Positions 10,701 to 21,330 of a DNA stretch of 64,000 bases are shown one piece after another (the stretch's first letter is position 1; each line of letters starts with the position of its first letter). Where the stretch lies: assembly GCA_036346355.1 (NCBI GenBank), contig CM070572.1:11725001-11789000 (forward strand). The letters run 5' to 3'. Source of the stretch: Rhipidocladum racemiflorum (Eukaryota > Streptophyta > Magnoliopsida > Poales > Poaceae). The notes below the pieces were generated by a model. The model made no database searches and had not been told where the DNA came from. It saw only the letters and a program-made list of their open reading frames with translations. The position numbers and the translations under genes are program-made.

Positions 10701-13700
10701 TCACAAGCACTAGAATATCCAACCGAGAGGGGACTTCAACCTGCGACCTTCTGAACACAAGGGAAGGCTCTCACTAACTGAGCTAGGACTCTTTATTGCT
10801 TGCTCTACTTGAGTTTTTATCTTTCTCATTCAGATTATCGTTTTTCTTGTGGATGCACACATTTGGTGCTTTCTGTTCTTCCATGTATTGTTGTGCTGCT
10901 TAGATGTCTCGATTTTTTCGTGCTGCGGCCGCAGAGGACGTCCCTCCCACTTTGTTGCATGCAATGTTTCAAATTTTATTTCGGTATATATCCCAGAGGT
11001 GGCCGAAATCCAAAATTTTAACGAGATCTCGGAATTTTGGATAAAATTCGGATGAAATAAAAAAAAAAACAAATTTTAAATATGTTTTTTCCTAGCCGAA
11101 ATTTCTGAGATTTCGGTCAAAAACACCAAGTTTTCGTTCAAAATTGCCGACATCTCAGTCAACTTAAATCGACCAAAAAATGGTCAAAAGCAATTCAAAA
11201 AATTTTGAAATTTTTTGTGGATGATTCTGATGTATTAATAGTGTTTCCATAAAATTTGAGATGATAATAAAGCATGTGGAATTTTTAAAAATCGGGGTGT
11301 TATGTGGACTTTTTCCTAACTAACACATGAAATACATATAATAACGCAACAGATGAGTCCAACAATCGGTATATCTCATGCTTCCCTAATCCTTCCATTA
11401 TCACGCAAAACACACATAGTGTTTTTGTTCCTTGGTTTGGAAATGAGACCCAAGCTATAAAAGTTGCTACCAATAGCTCATGACATGAGATTCAGTTTGG
11501 TTGTGTTGGTCTACACCGTCAGCTAAAACTTCAGTGGTTGCCTGGGGCATGGGTTCGAATCCCACTACCACCACAATTTTTTTTCTCTTTATTTTTTCAT
11601 TTGTTTTGCATTATACCTCATATAAGTCATTGCAATGCTCCAAAAAAAAATTCATACCAAATCCGGTTCAAAATAATTGCTATCCGATAAAAAAAAACTC
11701 TTAAATACGGCTTATTTGGTGCTGGCTTAACTTTTTTTCACCATCATCGCATCATTGTATAGTTTACCAATTTGGTATTTTTTTTGGGTAGATAGTTCAC
11801 TAAGGATGACATGCGTCCTTATTTCCATACTGAAAGCATATTTGGTGCCGGCTTGCTTGGTTCTTTTCAAGGTCACATAAGGCAAGTTAAGAACCCTAAT
11901 GATTTCTTCACTAGAAGGTGCTTTCATCTTGTTTTCATCCTCCTAAAAGCTACATGAATATCTGGAATCAAGAACTTCAACAAGAATGTATATCGATCCC
12001 AACTTGTTTTTGAGCTTTTATGTTTCTCAATCCCACAAAATGCAACTTATATAATTGCCAAAATTACCGAGATCTCAGTTAACTTTTGAACTTTTGAAAA
12101 ATGGTAAAAAAAAATATGCCAAATTTTTGATTTTTTTTTTGTGGATGGTCTTGATCCCAAATCTAATCAAATCCCACCCATACAAAATGAAATCTAGTCA
12201 AAATGACCGAGATTTCCGCCGAGATCACCGAGAGATCGGCCGAAATTGCCGAGATCTCATGCGAGATTTGCGTGGTTACTATAGCATTTTGATTTTTTTT
12301 TATAATTTTTTTTATCCGGCCAAGATTTTTGATCTCGGGGGTTCGAAATCCGAAATCTTGGCCAAGATTTTCGAAATTTCATCGGGATTTTGAACCTTGA
12401 CCGCATGTCACATGGCACCTCTGTAGTAGCTCACGCCACCCCACTAGAGCTTGGCATATCCTCTTCCCTCTATTTGCTTTTATTCACTTGCGCTAGGGGT
12501 GCAATCGACTTAGATTCGGTCGCATATCGATCTTTTCATATTCTAAATCATATTTTTTTTGTCAGATTCACAATCGGATACAGATAGTACCTAATACAAA
12601 TACAGCGCGGATAATATCGGTCATGGATTCGAAGCGAATACTGAGTGGAATTGATATGGTATCGGATATTTTTTATCAGATATCAAGCGAGAATAGATGA
12701 CATCTAGCACCAATCACTTGTCAAGCTACATTGTATTCCCTTCCCTTGAGCTCCATAGTATTCCCTTATATCATTATCTTTAGACTCAACATTGTTAACA
12801 TCAAGCTGTGTCCTCCTCACATCATGAATGAATCCATATGACCATATGAACCGAGAAAAAAAAGAATCTACTATTGGTTTGGCCTAAGCTGAGATGGACT
12901 CATGGACACGAATTCGTAACAGTACTAGCAAAATTTTAACCTCGCTTTGGGTTTTACCTTTGTGCCGTTGGTTTAAAATTTGAACCACACGCACCTTCGC
13001 TGTTCCATCCACAGAATCACAGTGCTGATGTTGCAAAAACAAAACTAGAACGTTAGCTGCTTCTGCATGCATCAGCGGACACGGACGACGTCGTCGTCTT
13101 CTCACAAAAAAATTATAATTCCCGCGGCTGCGACGGATGGCAGGATCAGTGTGGTTGGATGGTATGTAGCGAAGGTAGGTGGGTCCCAGCGTCCCATACC
13201 ACCCAGGCACCCACATCCTCCCTGACAGGTGTGGTCGGCCCATTCGAACATGGCGCATGCTTATTTTCCTCATGCTCTCCCCTCATATGCTTTTCACGCA
13301 CTCCCACGCGATCCAAACAGCGTGAGAGATCGAATATTCGATACATGGTTTTTCGGAAATATCCGAGAATAATCTCGGAAAATTCCGATATGACGAATAC
13401 TATTATTCCGAATCCGATACCGAATCCGAATCAAAATATTCGAAACTGAATCCAAATCCAATAACTATTCGACTTAACGAGTTGAATCCGATCCGAACGT
13501 ATCCAGTCGGTCGGTAAATATCCGATCCGATTGCACCCCTAACTTGCGCTACTCAGCTGTCGTGAGGGAACAACGCCGCATTGCTTCATTGCAGACGCCG
13601 CCTCTCGGGCTTTCTTGCGAGATCGGATCTCCCAACAATGATAGCCTGCCCCAAGGGGCAGCAGCGGTGGTCTCCCGCGGGGCAAGCGTGATATCAAGAT

Positions 13701-14706
13701 TAAAACCTCGCCCTGATACCAACTATTGGAATAAAATATTAAAAAACATTAGGGCAATTTTGTCTTTTATTATTCTTTGCTTTCTTCCTTTTTTTTTTTC
13801 TTCTCAAAACTCAGACCTATCTTTGAACTTATACTCAAACTACAACCCTAATAACGAATTAGAATTATACTTCTTTATCCTAATTAAACTCTTCGTCTTA
13901 ATCGGATTCTAACCAAAACTACTGAACTGATTACAAGATTACTCTAACATATTTCGCTGAACAGAAGTACGCATCGTTAAATGTTCGTGTTTAATTAGTT
14001 TTTAGTTACGTAGTCTCACCGTGGTAAGAGCACGGAGGCACTTGGAGCAGCCGGGGACGCCCGGCCAAGCGCAGTCCCTCTCCAGCCTCGTCGCCGCCGC
14101 GTCCTCCGGGGTCCACGGGCCGCCGTCCGCCGGCTGAGCCCCGCACGTCAGCCTCCTCAGCCTCACCCCGCAGTAGCAGAACGCCACGTTGCACGTCCCG
14201 TTGGCCCCCAGAGGGCGCGGCAGCGCCGCCCCTTCCGCCCGCAGCGCGCGCTCCGCCGCGCCCGCGCACGCCTCCGAGTCGTCCGGCGGCACCGGCATGT
14301 CCACGGCAGCCGCAACCGCCGACCTGGCGAGCCTCTGCGCTAGCGCGGTGGGCGCGTAGGCGGCGAACAGCCACGCGGCCAGCGCAGGGCAGCATCGCAG
14401 CCTCGGGGGCAGCGCCCCCCCGGCGTTGCAGGAGGACAGCACGGCCGGGAGGAGCGACGGGGAGGGGGCGAGAGGGCACGTGGAGGAGGTCCCGGCCGCG
14501 GTGTCCGACTGCTCCGGGAACGCCGGGATCGTGGCCGCGCTGGGCTGCGCCGGGGTGGCCGAGGAGAAGATCAGGGCCGGGTCGAGCGGCGCCGGGTCCG
14601 GCAATGCCGACGAGCTAGCCGTGGCCGCACGGTGGACCGGCGAGCACAGCATCAGGAGGTGGGAGGCGGCCACGCAGAGGAGGAGAGAGCGGTTAAACGA
14701 AGGCAT
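7738..14706 (-). CDS. GPI-anchored protein, At4g28100-like (two exons)
   Basis: Exon 1 is 14020-14706 and exon 2 is 7738-8082; both junctions are phase 0, with donor ACG|GTGAGA and acceptor TTGCAG|ATA, giving 343 residues. Residues 1-28 (start MPSFNRSLLL) form a hydrophobic signal peptide. Next come a Pro/Ala/Ser-rich segment, FPEQSDT, a Cys-rich domain (SSCNAGG, RCCPALAAWLF, NVAFCYCGVRL, GCSKCLRAL), then DCQLMGLMWLL and a C-terminal hydrophobic tail (FLLAIFSAVYSL) fit to direct a GPI anchor. These motifs and their order match the plant 'uncharacterized GPI-anchored protein At4g28100' family, a Cys-rich extracellular protein whose molecular role is not known. The start was chosen for the signal peptide; an in-frame ATG 26 codons upstream gives an Arg-rich leader. 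The intron of about 5.94 kb holds several transposons but leaves both splice sites intact, so the gene is probably functional. Confidence 0.88.
8730..9220. mobile_element. Tourist-like (PIF/Harbinger) MITE in the intron
   Basis: The ends are GGGGCTATTTGGTTAT and, as complement, GGGGCTGTTTGGTTGC. TTA target duplications lie directly outside at 8727-8729 and 9221-9223, as expected for PIF/Harbinger insertion. The 491-base interior is non-coding. It sits 14 bases from the neighbouring Copia element's duplication. Confidence 0.85.
9239..9467 (-). repeat. 3' LTR of intronic Copia element
   Basis: Begins TGTTGGAA and ends GTAACA on the plus strand; matches the right LTR along its length with scattered substitutions and small indels. 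Confidence 0.8.
9800..10526 (-). pseudogene. Copia gag remnant
   Basis: Minus-strand pieces in several frames read IVNKIKGICDKMEESYVV, AHEERIRG and HLLLTRVEW, which are typical of the gag polypeptide of plant Copia elements. A zinc-knuckle-like CYNCKDHGYFSSEC follows at about 9848-9890, in which the expected His is Tyr. Stops and frameshifts break the reading. Upstream, GATATCAGAGCC at about 10498 resembles a tRNA-Met primer site, so a second 5' LTR may lie to its right. Confidence 0.7.
10962..12399. mobile_element. hAT-like non-autonomous element, degenerate ends
   Basis: Rich in 'gagatctcgg', 'aaatttcg' and 'ccgagatttc' words on both strands. The right end TTTTGAACCTTG complements to CAAGGTTCAAAATC, close to the CAGGGTTCAAAATC end of the better preserved element at 46770. 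The left end CAATGTTTCAAATTT is more decayed. Flanks gttgcatg and accgcatg share their last five bases, a possible worn 8-base duplication. It contains a tRNA-like B-box stretch, gggttcgaatcccac, near 11552. Confidence 0.5.
12494..13541. mobile_element. hAT non-autonomous transposon
   Basis: Both ends carry the inverted repeat TAGGGGTGCAATCG, and the 8-base sequence acttgcgc is duplicated exactly at 12486-12493 and 13542-13549. An 8-base duplication with a TAGGGGTG end is diagnostic of hAT. No transposase is encoded in the 1048 bases, so it must have been moved by another element. It lies inside the Copia element and is therefore the younger of the two. Confidence 0.9.
13724..13949 (-). repeat. 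5' LTR of intronic Copia element
   Basis: Partner of 9239-9467. The primer-binding motif lies directly inside it. Its inner edge reads TATTGGAA where the other copy has TGTTGGAA, one of several differences that mark age. Confidence 0.8.
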
Positions 14707-14934
14707 ACCTCGCTCTCGTCGCGGGCGCGCACGCTCGTGGCGGGTTTTTTTTGTTGGTTCGAGTGGGGGTGGCCGAGTGATCACTGATCAGGGATAGGAG
14801 GAGGGCTATATGGAATTATGGATGGTATGATGACAGGATGCTTTGTGCTTTGCTGTTTCTGGTGCCAGATAATGCATGATGGGATGGCTCTTATAATGCC
14901 TTCCATAGGCCAAACCCAAAACCAGCCGTAGTCT

Positions 14935-15411
14935 TTTGTAAAAAAAGTTTCGACTTTCGTTTTCGGTATATATCTATAAGATGGTTGAAATCTGAAATTT
15001 TAATGAGATCTTAGAATTTCGGATGAAATTCAAATGAAATCCAAAAACTAAATTTTAAATTTGGTTATTTTTTAGCCGTGATTTCCGAGATTTCGATCAA
15101 AATCACTGAAATCTGGCCAACTTGAACTGACTAAAAAATAGTAAAAAAAACACGTCAAAAAATTTTAAAATTTTTTTATGGATGGTCTTGACCCTAAATC
15201 CAATCAAATACTGCCAAAAAATTGAAATCCGGTAAAAATGTTTGAGATTTTGGCCAAAATCACCGAGATCTCGTCAAGATTTTCCAGAATTACTGTAGCA
15301 TTTTGATTTTTTTTTCAAAAAAATATCTGGCTGAGATTTATGATCTCGAGGGGTTCGAAATCCGAGATCTCGACCGAGATTTCAGAAAATTCATCAAGAT
15401 TTTGAACCATG
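14935..15411. mobile_element. hAT-like repeat, relative of 10962-12399
   Basis: Shares long similar phrases with 10962-12399, such as 'aaaatttttttatggatggtcttgaccc' and 'gagatttatgatctcg', and ends with TTTTGAACCATG. The left boundary is unclear. It lies just upstream of the GPI-anchored protein gene. Confidence 0.5.
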
Positions 15412-15622
15412 TTTGCAAAGCTTCTTTTCGCCTATGGCTTATTTGAGCATTTACAACGAGGTAATTCTTCTTTTTCTTCTTCTTTAATTTTTCAAACATG
15501 GTTGAGCACAGAATTAGGCCCTGTTTGGGGAGGAGATGCTGTGCTTCAGGTTGGCTTTGGCTTTGAGCCAAAAGCCCACCACACAGGCTTGCTTTCAAGC
15601 TGCTTCATAGCATAGCCCCCCC

Positions 15623-16206
15623 TGTCGACGATCTGTTTCGCCGGCAATGAGATTTGTGATTCTAGGGGATTTGTGCGGGATCTGAGCTTGATGGTAACAC
15701 AGGATGCGGGGGCGATCTGTTTTAGACAGGTTCGGGCTCTCTCGGAGGAGATAATACCCTAGTCCTGTGTTCTTGGATATATCGTGTGTGTTCTCTTTTT
15801 TTCTTGTTTCTCCCTCCTCCCTTATATACTGGGGGGAGAATACATGATAGATGGGCGCCACCGGGCCCTGAACATGGTGGCCTGGACGACATGTCCCTTG
15901 TCCTTATCCGCCTTCACGCTCTACGTCCTGGAGAGGTGGTTATGCTTTCTCCGACCCACGCCTGCCGCCTTGTCAGGTTCCAGCATCCGCAGGCTCTGGC
16001 GATGTCAGACTGCATGCTTTGTTCCTGGCGGGTTGTTAGGGCGGGGCGCGAAGCTTCCTTGAAGGATCAGGAGTTGTCTTGGGGAGCAAGTCGAAGGTCT
16101 CCCCGGGCCGTCGTGGTGCTTCTGGGCTTTGGGCTTTCTATTCCGCCTGTCAGGCCCAGTCGGGTGTAGGCCCCTCTTGCGGGACCCCTGTCTCTGACAT
16201 CCCACA
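15623..16206 (-). repeat. 3' LTR of Gypsy-1
   Basis: Matches 26106-26688 closely except for a rearranged stretch at about 15970-16015. It runs from TGTCGACG to CATCCCACA on the plus strand. Confidence 0.92.
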
Positions 16207-16221
16207 GCAGCCCCCAAGTGC
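16207..16221 (-). other. Polypurine tract of Gypsy-1
   Basis: On the minus strand the sequence before the 3' LTR reads GCACTTGGGGGCTGC, purine-rich and directly adjoining TGTGGGATG of the LTR, where plus-strand DNA synthesis would start. Confidence 0.6.
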
Positions 16222-16314
16222 TTTAGGATCGACTTTCCGTCCCTTACCCTGTCATGAGGATTATGCGGGAGAGAGATCATAAAGAACTTGTAGTATGAAA
16301 CCACCGTGGTTGGT

Positions 16315-16775
16315 TAGCTCGTGGCCGAGTGGTACCCGCGCCCGTTTACGGTGCACGGCAACCGGCTTGTCGCTCGGCTGACCCTCATGGGGCATACCTT
16401 GGTCTTTTTGGCTCGTGGCCGAGTGGTACCCGCGCCCGTTCTGATTGCACGACAGCGGCTTGTCGCTCGGCTAACCCTCATGGGGCATACCTTGGTCTTT
16501 TGGCTCGTGGCGAGTGGTACCAGCGCCCGTTCACGGTCTTGTGACAACCGCTTGTCGCTCGGTGACCCTCATGGGGCATACCTTGGTCTTTTGGCTCGTG
16601 GTCGAGTGGTACCAGCGCCCGCTTACGGTCTTGCGACAACCGGCTTGTCGCTCGGCCGACCCTTATGGGGCATACCTTGGTCTTTTGGCTCGGGTCGAAG
16701 CGGTACCGCGCTTGGATTACGGCGCGACAACCGGCTTGTCGCTCGGTGACCCTCATGGGGCATACCTTGGTCATA
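16315..16775. repeat. Tandem array, five copies of a 91-94 base unit, in Gypsy-1
   Basis: Copies begin near 16315, 16409, 16501, 16592 and 16686. Each contains gagtggtacc, gcttgtcgctcgg and ctcatggggcatacc. All lie about 100 bases from the polypurine tract in the untranslated part of the element. Confidence 0.9.
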
Positions 16776-17152
16776 CAGAGTAATGCTCGCGCCGCTTACA
16801 AGATCGCTTTAGACCCTCATGGGGCGCATTCTCAAGACCGTGTTGGTTGTAGATCCTCCCGCGACACCCAATCGCATTGTGAGACAAATGACCAGCAATT
16901 GACCCCAAATTATGGGGTGTGCCGTCGGAGGATGTTCGGAAAGTGCCCACCCCAAGCTTCCGTGGCGGCCGGCGTTCAGCCCGTCGTGGGGCGACTTTAT
17001 CCCAAACTTTGGACCAGATTTGACACTGGCCGCGTTTTGCGCGACGCAGCCTATTGGCCGTCATGGGGCGTGCCCTGAATCTCGGCCTGCACGAGGTGAG
17101 CAGGAGGGCCCTCGTTTCTTCCCACCGCGAGGCGGAAATTGGGGTCCATTTC

Positions 17153-17159
17153 TTATAAG
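17153..17159 (+). promoter_or_regulatory. TATA-like box for antisense ORF of Gypsy-1
   Basis: TTATAAG lies 146 bases upstream of the ATG at 17305, on the strand opposite to gag-pol. It is a candidate core promoter; the assignment is inferred. Confidence 0.35.
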
Positions 17160-17304
17160 TCGGAGGGACCCTTGTTGGAGCAACGGCCTCCTTGCACCTT
17201 CCCACTACGGTGCGAAACCTTCAAACCTCCTTTGGCGATTTAGGGTTTTACGGTTTTCGCCCTTGGCTTGCGGCGGTTCTTCCCACCAGGTCTTCTTCTT
17301 CGCA

Positions 17305-19775
17305 ATGTCTTCTTCCTCGTCATCGGAGGGTAGCGTCGACCTGCGGCGGCGGTGGGAGACTTCCATCACGACGACGTCCCGCTTGAGGGGATGGTCGCCG
17401 CGGCCCTCCCTCCACTGGAGTTGATCTCACGCCCGCCGCAGGTGACCCTTACCCCACACCTCTAGAGAATGAGATTGTGGTGTTTGAGTCCTTCTTCTCA
17501 AGCGGGATTTAGCATTCCCGGGAGCGCCTTCTTCCGGGGGCTCCTCCACTTCTACGAAATCGAGTTGATCAATTTGAACCCCAACTCGATTCTTCATATT
17601 GCCATCTTCGTCTAGCTCTGCGAGGCGTATCTTGGGATACGTCCTCATTTGGATTTGTTCCGCTCCTTCTTCTTGCTGAAGCCTCATCCGACCGGGCCGC
17701 TCCCAACGTCGTTGGGGGGCGCCGGCCCACCATGGAGGGCTCAAGAAGCGAGATTTTGTCGTTCCTCTCAAGACCTCCCTCAAAGGTTGGAGGCGGGAGT
17801 GGTTCTATTGTGCCAATGTTGATCCTTTCCTCGCCCCTTTGCCTACGTGCTCCTAAAGCTTCCCGATGCTGGAGCGACACCCCAGACGGAGGAGGTTTGG
17901 CGCAGATCCCCGAGCTTCTGGCATTGATTGACGATTTGAAGAACCGAGGGCTGACGGGTCCCGGGATCGCAATCAGTTTTGTGAAGCGCCGAGTGCAGCC
18001 CTTGAAGGAGAGAGTCCATTTGGGGTTCCAATACAACGGGCCTCTGGACCCCACGCGGGAGTCGGACGTGGCCCTGTCGATGGAGGCGCCGCAAAGACGG
18101 GTAGTTGATCTCTTCGTGCCTGGCACAATAATCACCAACAGGGGCTGCCCTCATAAATTTTCGACGGCGAGGCCTCCCCCTCCTGTGAGTGCACTATTCT
18201 CTCGAAAGGCGGTTCCATGATTTCTTTGACTGATGTGTGATTCAAACAGGGTGCGATCGTTTCTTTTTTCAGGAACGCGCGTCCTTCCTTTCTGACGCTC
18301 CGGTTGTCGGCCTCTCTCGAGACACGCCAGCGGCGAGTGGTCGACACCTCGGTCGACGAGTCTTGCCGGAGTCGGCGGAGGAGGTCGCCGGTCTTTCGTC
18401 AGCCGGGCCTTCGACCTCTGGTGCACCCGGATTGCAAAGCGCGGGGCCACAGCCTTCTGTCCCGAAGCGGCCCGCAGCGCTAACTTCCCTCCGAGTGGTG
18501 CTGGTCTCGGATGAGACTCGGATGAAATTCAAGAAATCCAAAAGGTATTCTTTTGGGCGATCCTTGTCTTTTGCTACCGCAGGCCGAGGTGTTTCTCTTT
18601 GTCGATGCAGACTCCTACTACGGACGTCCGGCGGAGAGGTCTCTGAAAAGGAGCCCCAGCGAGGCTAGGTCGCCGCTGCCGCCGACTACGGGCGTCGCCA
18701 TCGGCGCCGGCGTGAATCTGGCCGAACCATCGGATGGTCCGTCTGGCCGACGAGATCGACCCGGCACCGCCTCCGGCGTGGAGGAAGTGCCTCGAGAGCC
18801 ACCGCCGCTCGGCCCTCTGCCTCCCCGAACCGGACCGTATGGTGGGAAGGAGTTCCGATCGAAAGGAATGGAAGAGGACGACAAGATGGAAAGAAGCGGC
18901 TCGGACGGAGCTTTATGAGCTCACCGTCGGTGTAGCACGCTTCGTCGAGGTGAGTTTCTTGTCTTTAATCTGTTGCTCGACTTCTCCTCGAGATTCTCGC
19001 CTGCTACTTAGGACATGGGGAGCGCTCGGAGCAAAGATCGCGGTTTTTCCGTAAGGTGCTCCCGAAGCTCAAGGAGCGAAGCGATGCAGGACAAGCTCAA
19101 CGAGATCGGTAGCGGACCCAGGTGGAAAGAGGTCCACGGGCTTGTGGCGAGTGTATGACGATCCGGAGGAGAAGACGGCTTGAGCATATGCTCGAAGGTG
19201 AGATTCTCCCTGGATTCGGTTTGGATGTCTTTTGGATGGTTGGAGAGGATGATGACACTCGTGTTTGAGAGCGACTCGACCGCTGTCTTGGTGAGGCCCG
19301 ACCGAAGCTTCAGAGAACTCTGGCCTCGAAGCTCGAGTCGGCTTGGAAAGGATGCAATGAGCCGAAGGGTAAATTTCTTTGACTTGGGTTGAACATACTT
19401 GGCGTCGGGTGTGCTCTTGATGGCCGTTTGACTTTGTTGCAGAGTGCAAGGAGAAGATGGCCGCCGCCAACAGGGCGGATCGAATCGCTGCCGCCATGAA
19501 AGCCGCCCCGCACCTTCTGCGCATTGAAGGAGTCACGCCGGGCCAGGGGGCGATCTTTGTTCCACTTCTCTCGGAAGGAGCCGACAGATCGAGCTTACGC
19601 CAAAGAGTCCGCAGCAATGAGTGCGAACCAGGCATTGGCGGTGGTCAAGTCTCATTATCCGAGAGTTGACCTCGAAGGCTGTGAAAGAAGGTTTTGCTGT
19701 GATGAAGACAAGGCCAACGCGCTCCTCGAAGAGGTGTCCTGCATCGCAGCCTTGTTGGAGAATCTAGAATTCTGA
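17305..19775 (+). pseudogene. Antisense multi-exon ORF of Gypsy-1 ('putative gypsy type transposon' family)
   Basis: This plus-strand coding unit opposes the element's own gag-pol. It starts with a Ser-rich MSSSSSSEG. A conserved block at about 17880-18180 (LIDDLKNRGLTGPGIAISF, VQPLKERVHLGFQYNGPL, VDLFVPGTIITNRGCP) matches my recollection of the rice 'putative gypsy type transposon' domain (Pfam Transposase_28). Splice-like junctions are visible: donor at 18185 with acceptor ending 18249, 18545 with 18610, 18950 with 19011, a donor at 19198, and an acceptor ending 19442. The last part ends in LEEVSCIAALLENLEF. Early frameshifts (about 17340-17720) break the N-terminal region. No enzymatic motif is visible; the product's role is unknown. 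Confidence 0.6.
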
Positions 19776-20322
19776 CTTCGATGTGGGCCTTGATGCCGAG
19801 CGCCGCCCTCCTTGTTTGAAATATTGTGTCTTCTTACTTCAATATGATTTGCCTGTATTGTCTTCCGCCGAGTGGTCTTGAGACTGAATATAGGCCCGTA
19901 GCCTTTTGGATCTGTTCGCCTTTCCGGTGAGTTTCACCGACCGGTATGGCTTCCAAACGCCAGTATGCTGGGTCTGTGGCTTTCTTGCCCTGCACACGCT
20001 TTTTCCGAGAGGTCAAGCGTGCTCGAGCCGTCGGGACTTACGTTGTGGCCACCTGGCTGAGTGGTTTAGTCCCCAGGCTTGCATCGCTTGCTAGCTCTCC
20101 AGCCCCCGGGCTTTGGCGCTTAATTTGGTATAATTAAGCGAGAAAGCCGAACGAGCTTGAACTGCTTACAACACGTGTCTGGTGAAATTCTCCTTGATTT
20201 TGTTCAAGGTGCTGGTCTTCTTCGGTATTCGCACTGCCGCTTTGTTTTTCGCGCTTCATTGATTGTGAGGTGGCGCGTTTGATTGCCTTTGAGACGCTTC
20301 GATTTCCGGGGCTGGGGTGGCT

Positions 20323-20328
20323 TATAAA
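20323..20328 (+). promoter_or_regulatory. TATA box for small antisense ORF of Gypsy-1
   Basis: cTTATAAATg lies 79 bases upstream of the ATG of the acidic ORF at 20402. Gypsy-2 has a TATAAATA at the matching place relative to its own small antisense ORF. Confidence 0.5.
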
Positions 20329-20401
20329 TGGGGCGTCACCGCTAATGAGCGATCGCCCGTTTCTTCTTGCCTTGTCCTTCTTCCTCTTCCAGTTTCCTTC
20401 C

Positions 20402-20734
20402 ATGTCTAATACGGGGAGGTTCGTTGGTCCCTACGCGGCATTGTTTCGCCAGCGATTCTTCGGGATGTTGCACAACTGGGAGGAGGCGGAGTCTTGGGAA
20501 GACCTCGACTTTGCCACACTGGAGGCGGAGGAGGAGGAAGGAGCGGCGAGGGACGCCGCCACCGTGGCCACCTTGTTGGAGGCTGCGCCGGGGCTCCACG
20601 AGGTGGCCGAGATCATCCTCGAGATGGTTGGTCGCGATCGCCGCGACGACCTTGCCGTCAGGGCCCTCGTCCGGCTTATACCCCCCTTGTGGGTGGTTGA
20701 GGACGAGATTCTGGCGGCTTTGGGTCGCGTCTAA
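20402..20734 (+). CDS. Small acidic antisense ORF of Gypsy-1
   Basis: A 110-residue ORF runs opposite to gag-pol, between the larger antisense ORF and the integrase end. It begins MSNTGRFVGPYAALFRQRFF, then HNWEEAESWEDLDF, a Glu-rich run, and a likely helical C-terminal half (ATVATLLEAAPGLHEVAEII). There is no signal peptide or known catalytic motif. An in-frame ATG at 20270 would add 44 residues but lies before the TATA box, so 20402 is preferred. I do not recognise the product; a DNA- or protein-binding accessory factor is only a guess. Confidence 0.5.
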   Translation: MSNTGRFVGPYAALFRQRFFGMLHNWEEAESWEDLDFATLEAEEEEGAARDAATVATLLEAAPGLHEVAEIILEMVGRDRRDDLAVRALVRLIPPLWVVEDEILAALGRV

Positions 20735-21330
20735 CCTCAACGATCTCGCCTCCGGGCCTCCCAGCGGCGTCAGCACCAGACACCGGCAAGATGGCGGGAG
20801 CACCAAGAGCACCAAAGGCAGCACACGAGCACCAGCGGCACTGATAGTTTTTTTTTTTTTTAGCGCGAGAAAAAGAAAAAAAAAGAAAGTCAGTAATGTA
20901 AATTATTAACATTACGGAATGCAATGCGAAATTTTATCCAGTCCGTGCCATTATGTTTAATCCGAGTTTAGTGGTTCCGCCTGATCAACTTATTCTAGTC
21001 AGTTGCTCGATTGCGACAGCGAGGCACCTGGCTCGAGCTTTTGACGGTTAGAAATTCGCGATCAGGCGAATCTCGGTTAGATTCTGGTGCTGCGAATTGC
21101 AGTCCCCGAGTGGTTAGTGCTTTGTACCCGTTCCGTTGTGCGCGCTGGCGTAAACCGCCAAGGCTTTGTGCTCATCGCGGCTCGTTATTTCCGTGCACTC
21201 TATATTGGCACGACAAGGGTTAGGCACCACACCAGTCGGGTAATAACCACTCGGGGCTAGCATTACACAGAACTTCAGAAAATAAGACGGACCACCATTT
21301 TACTTAATGTGTAAGAGTGGGATACATAAC
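20735..21330. other. Non-coding spacer in Gypsy-1
   Basis: Contains a T-run and an A-rich tract near 20845-20885 after the small antisense ORF, then no ORF until the integrase C-terminus on the minus strand. Confidence 0.4.

Larger units (their letters stand above)
9239..13949 (-). mobile_element. Copia-type LTR retrotransposon with short LTRs, in the intron
   Basis: Two similar 226-229 base LTRs (9239-9467 and 13724-13949) flank the unit, with 5-base duplications TATTT at 9234-9238 and 13950-13954. Next to the right LTR, on the minus strand, is GTTGGTATCAGGGC, close to the initiator-tRNA-Met primer site TGGTATCAGAGC, so the element reads on the minus strand. Its interior holds a degraded Copia gag and two hAT-type insertions. 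A second primer-site-like motif at about 10498-10515 suggests an internal rearrangement or a second Copia relic. Confidence 0.85.

Noticed and set aside
14426..14797. Plus-strand ORF opposite exon 1 of the GPI-anchored protein
   Set aside because: Shadow of the GC-rich coding exon; the minus strand has a signal peptide, Cys motifs and matching splice phases.
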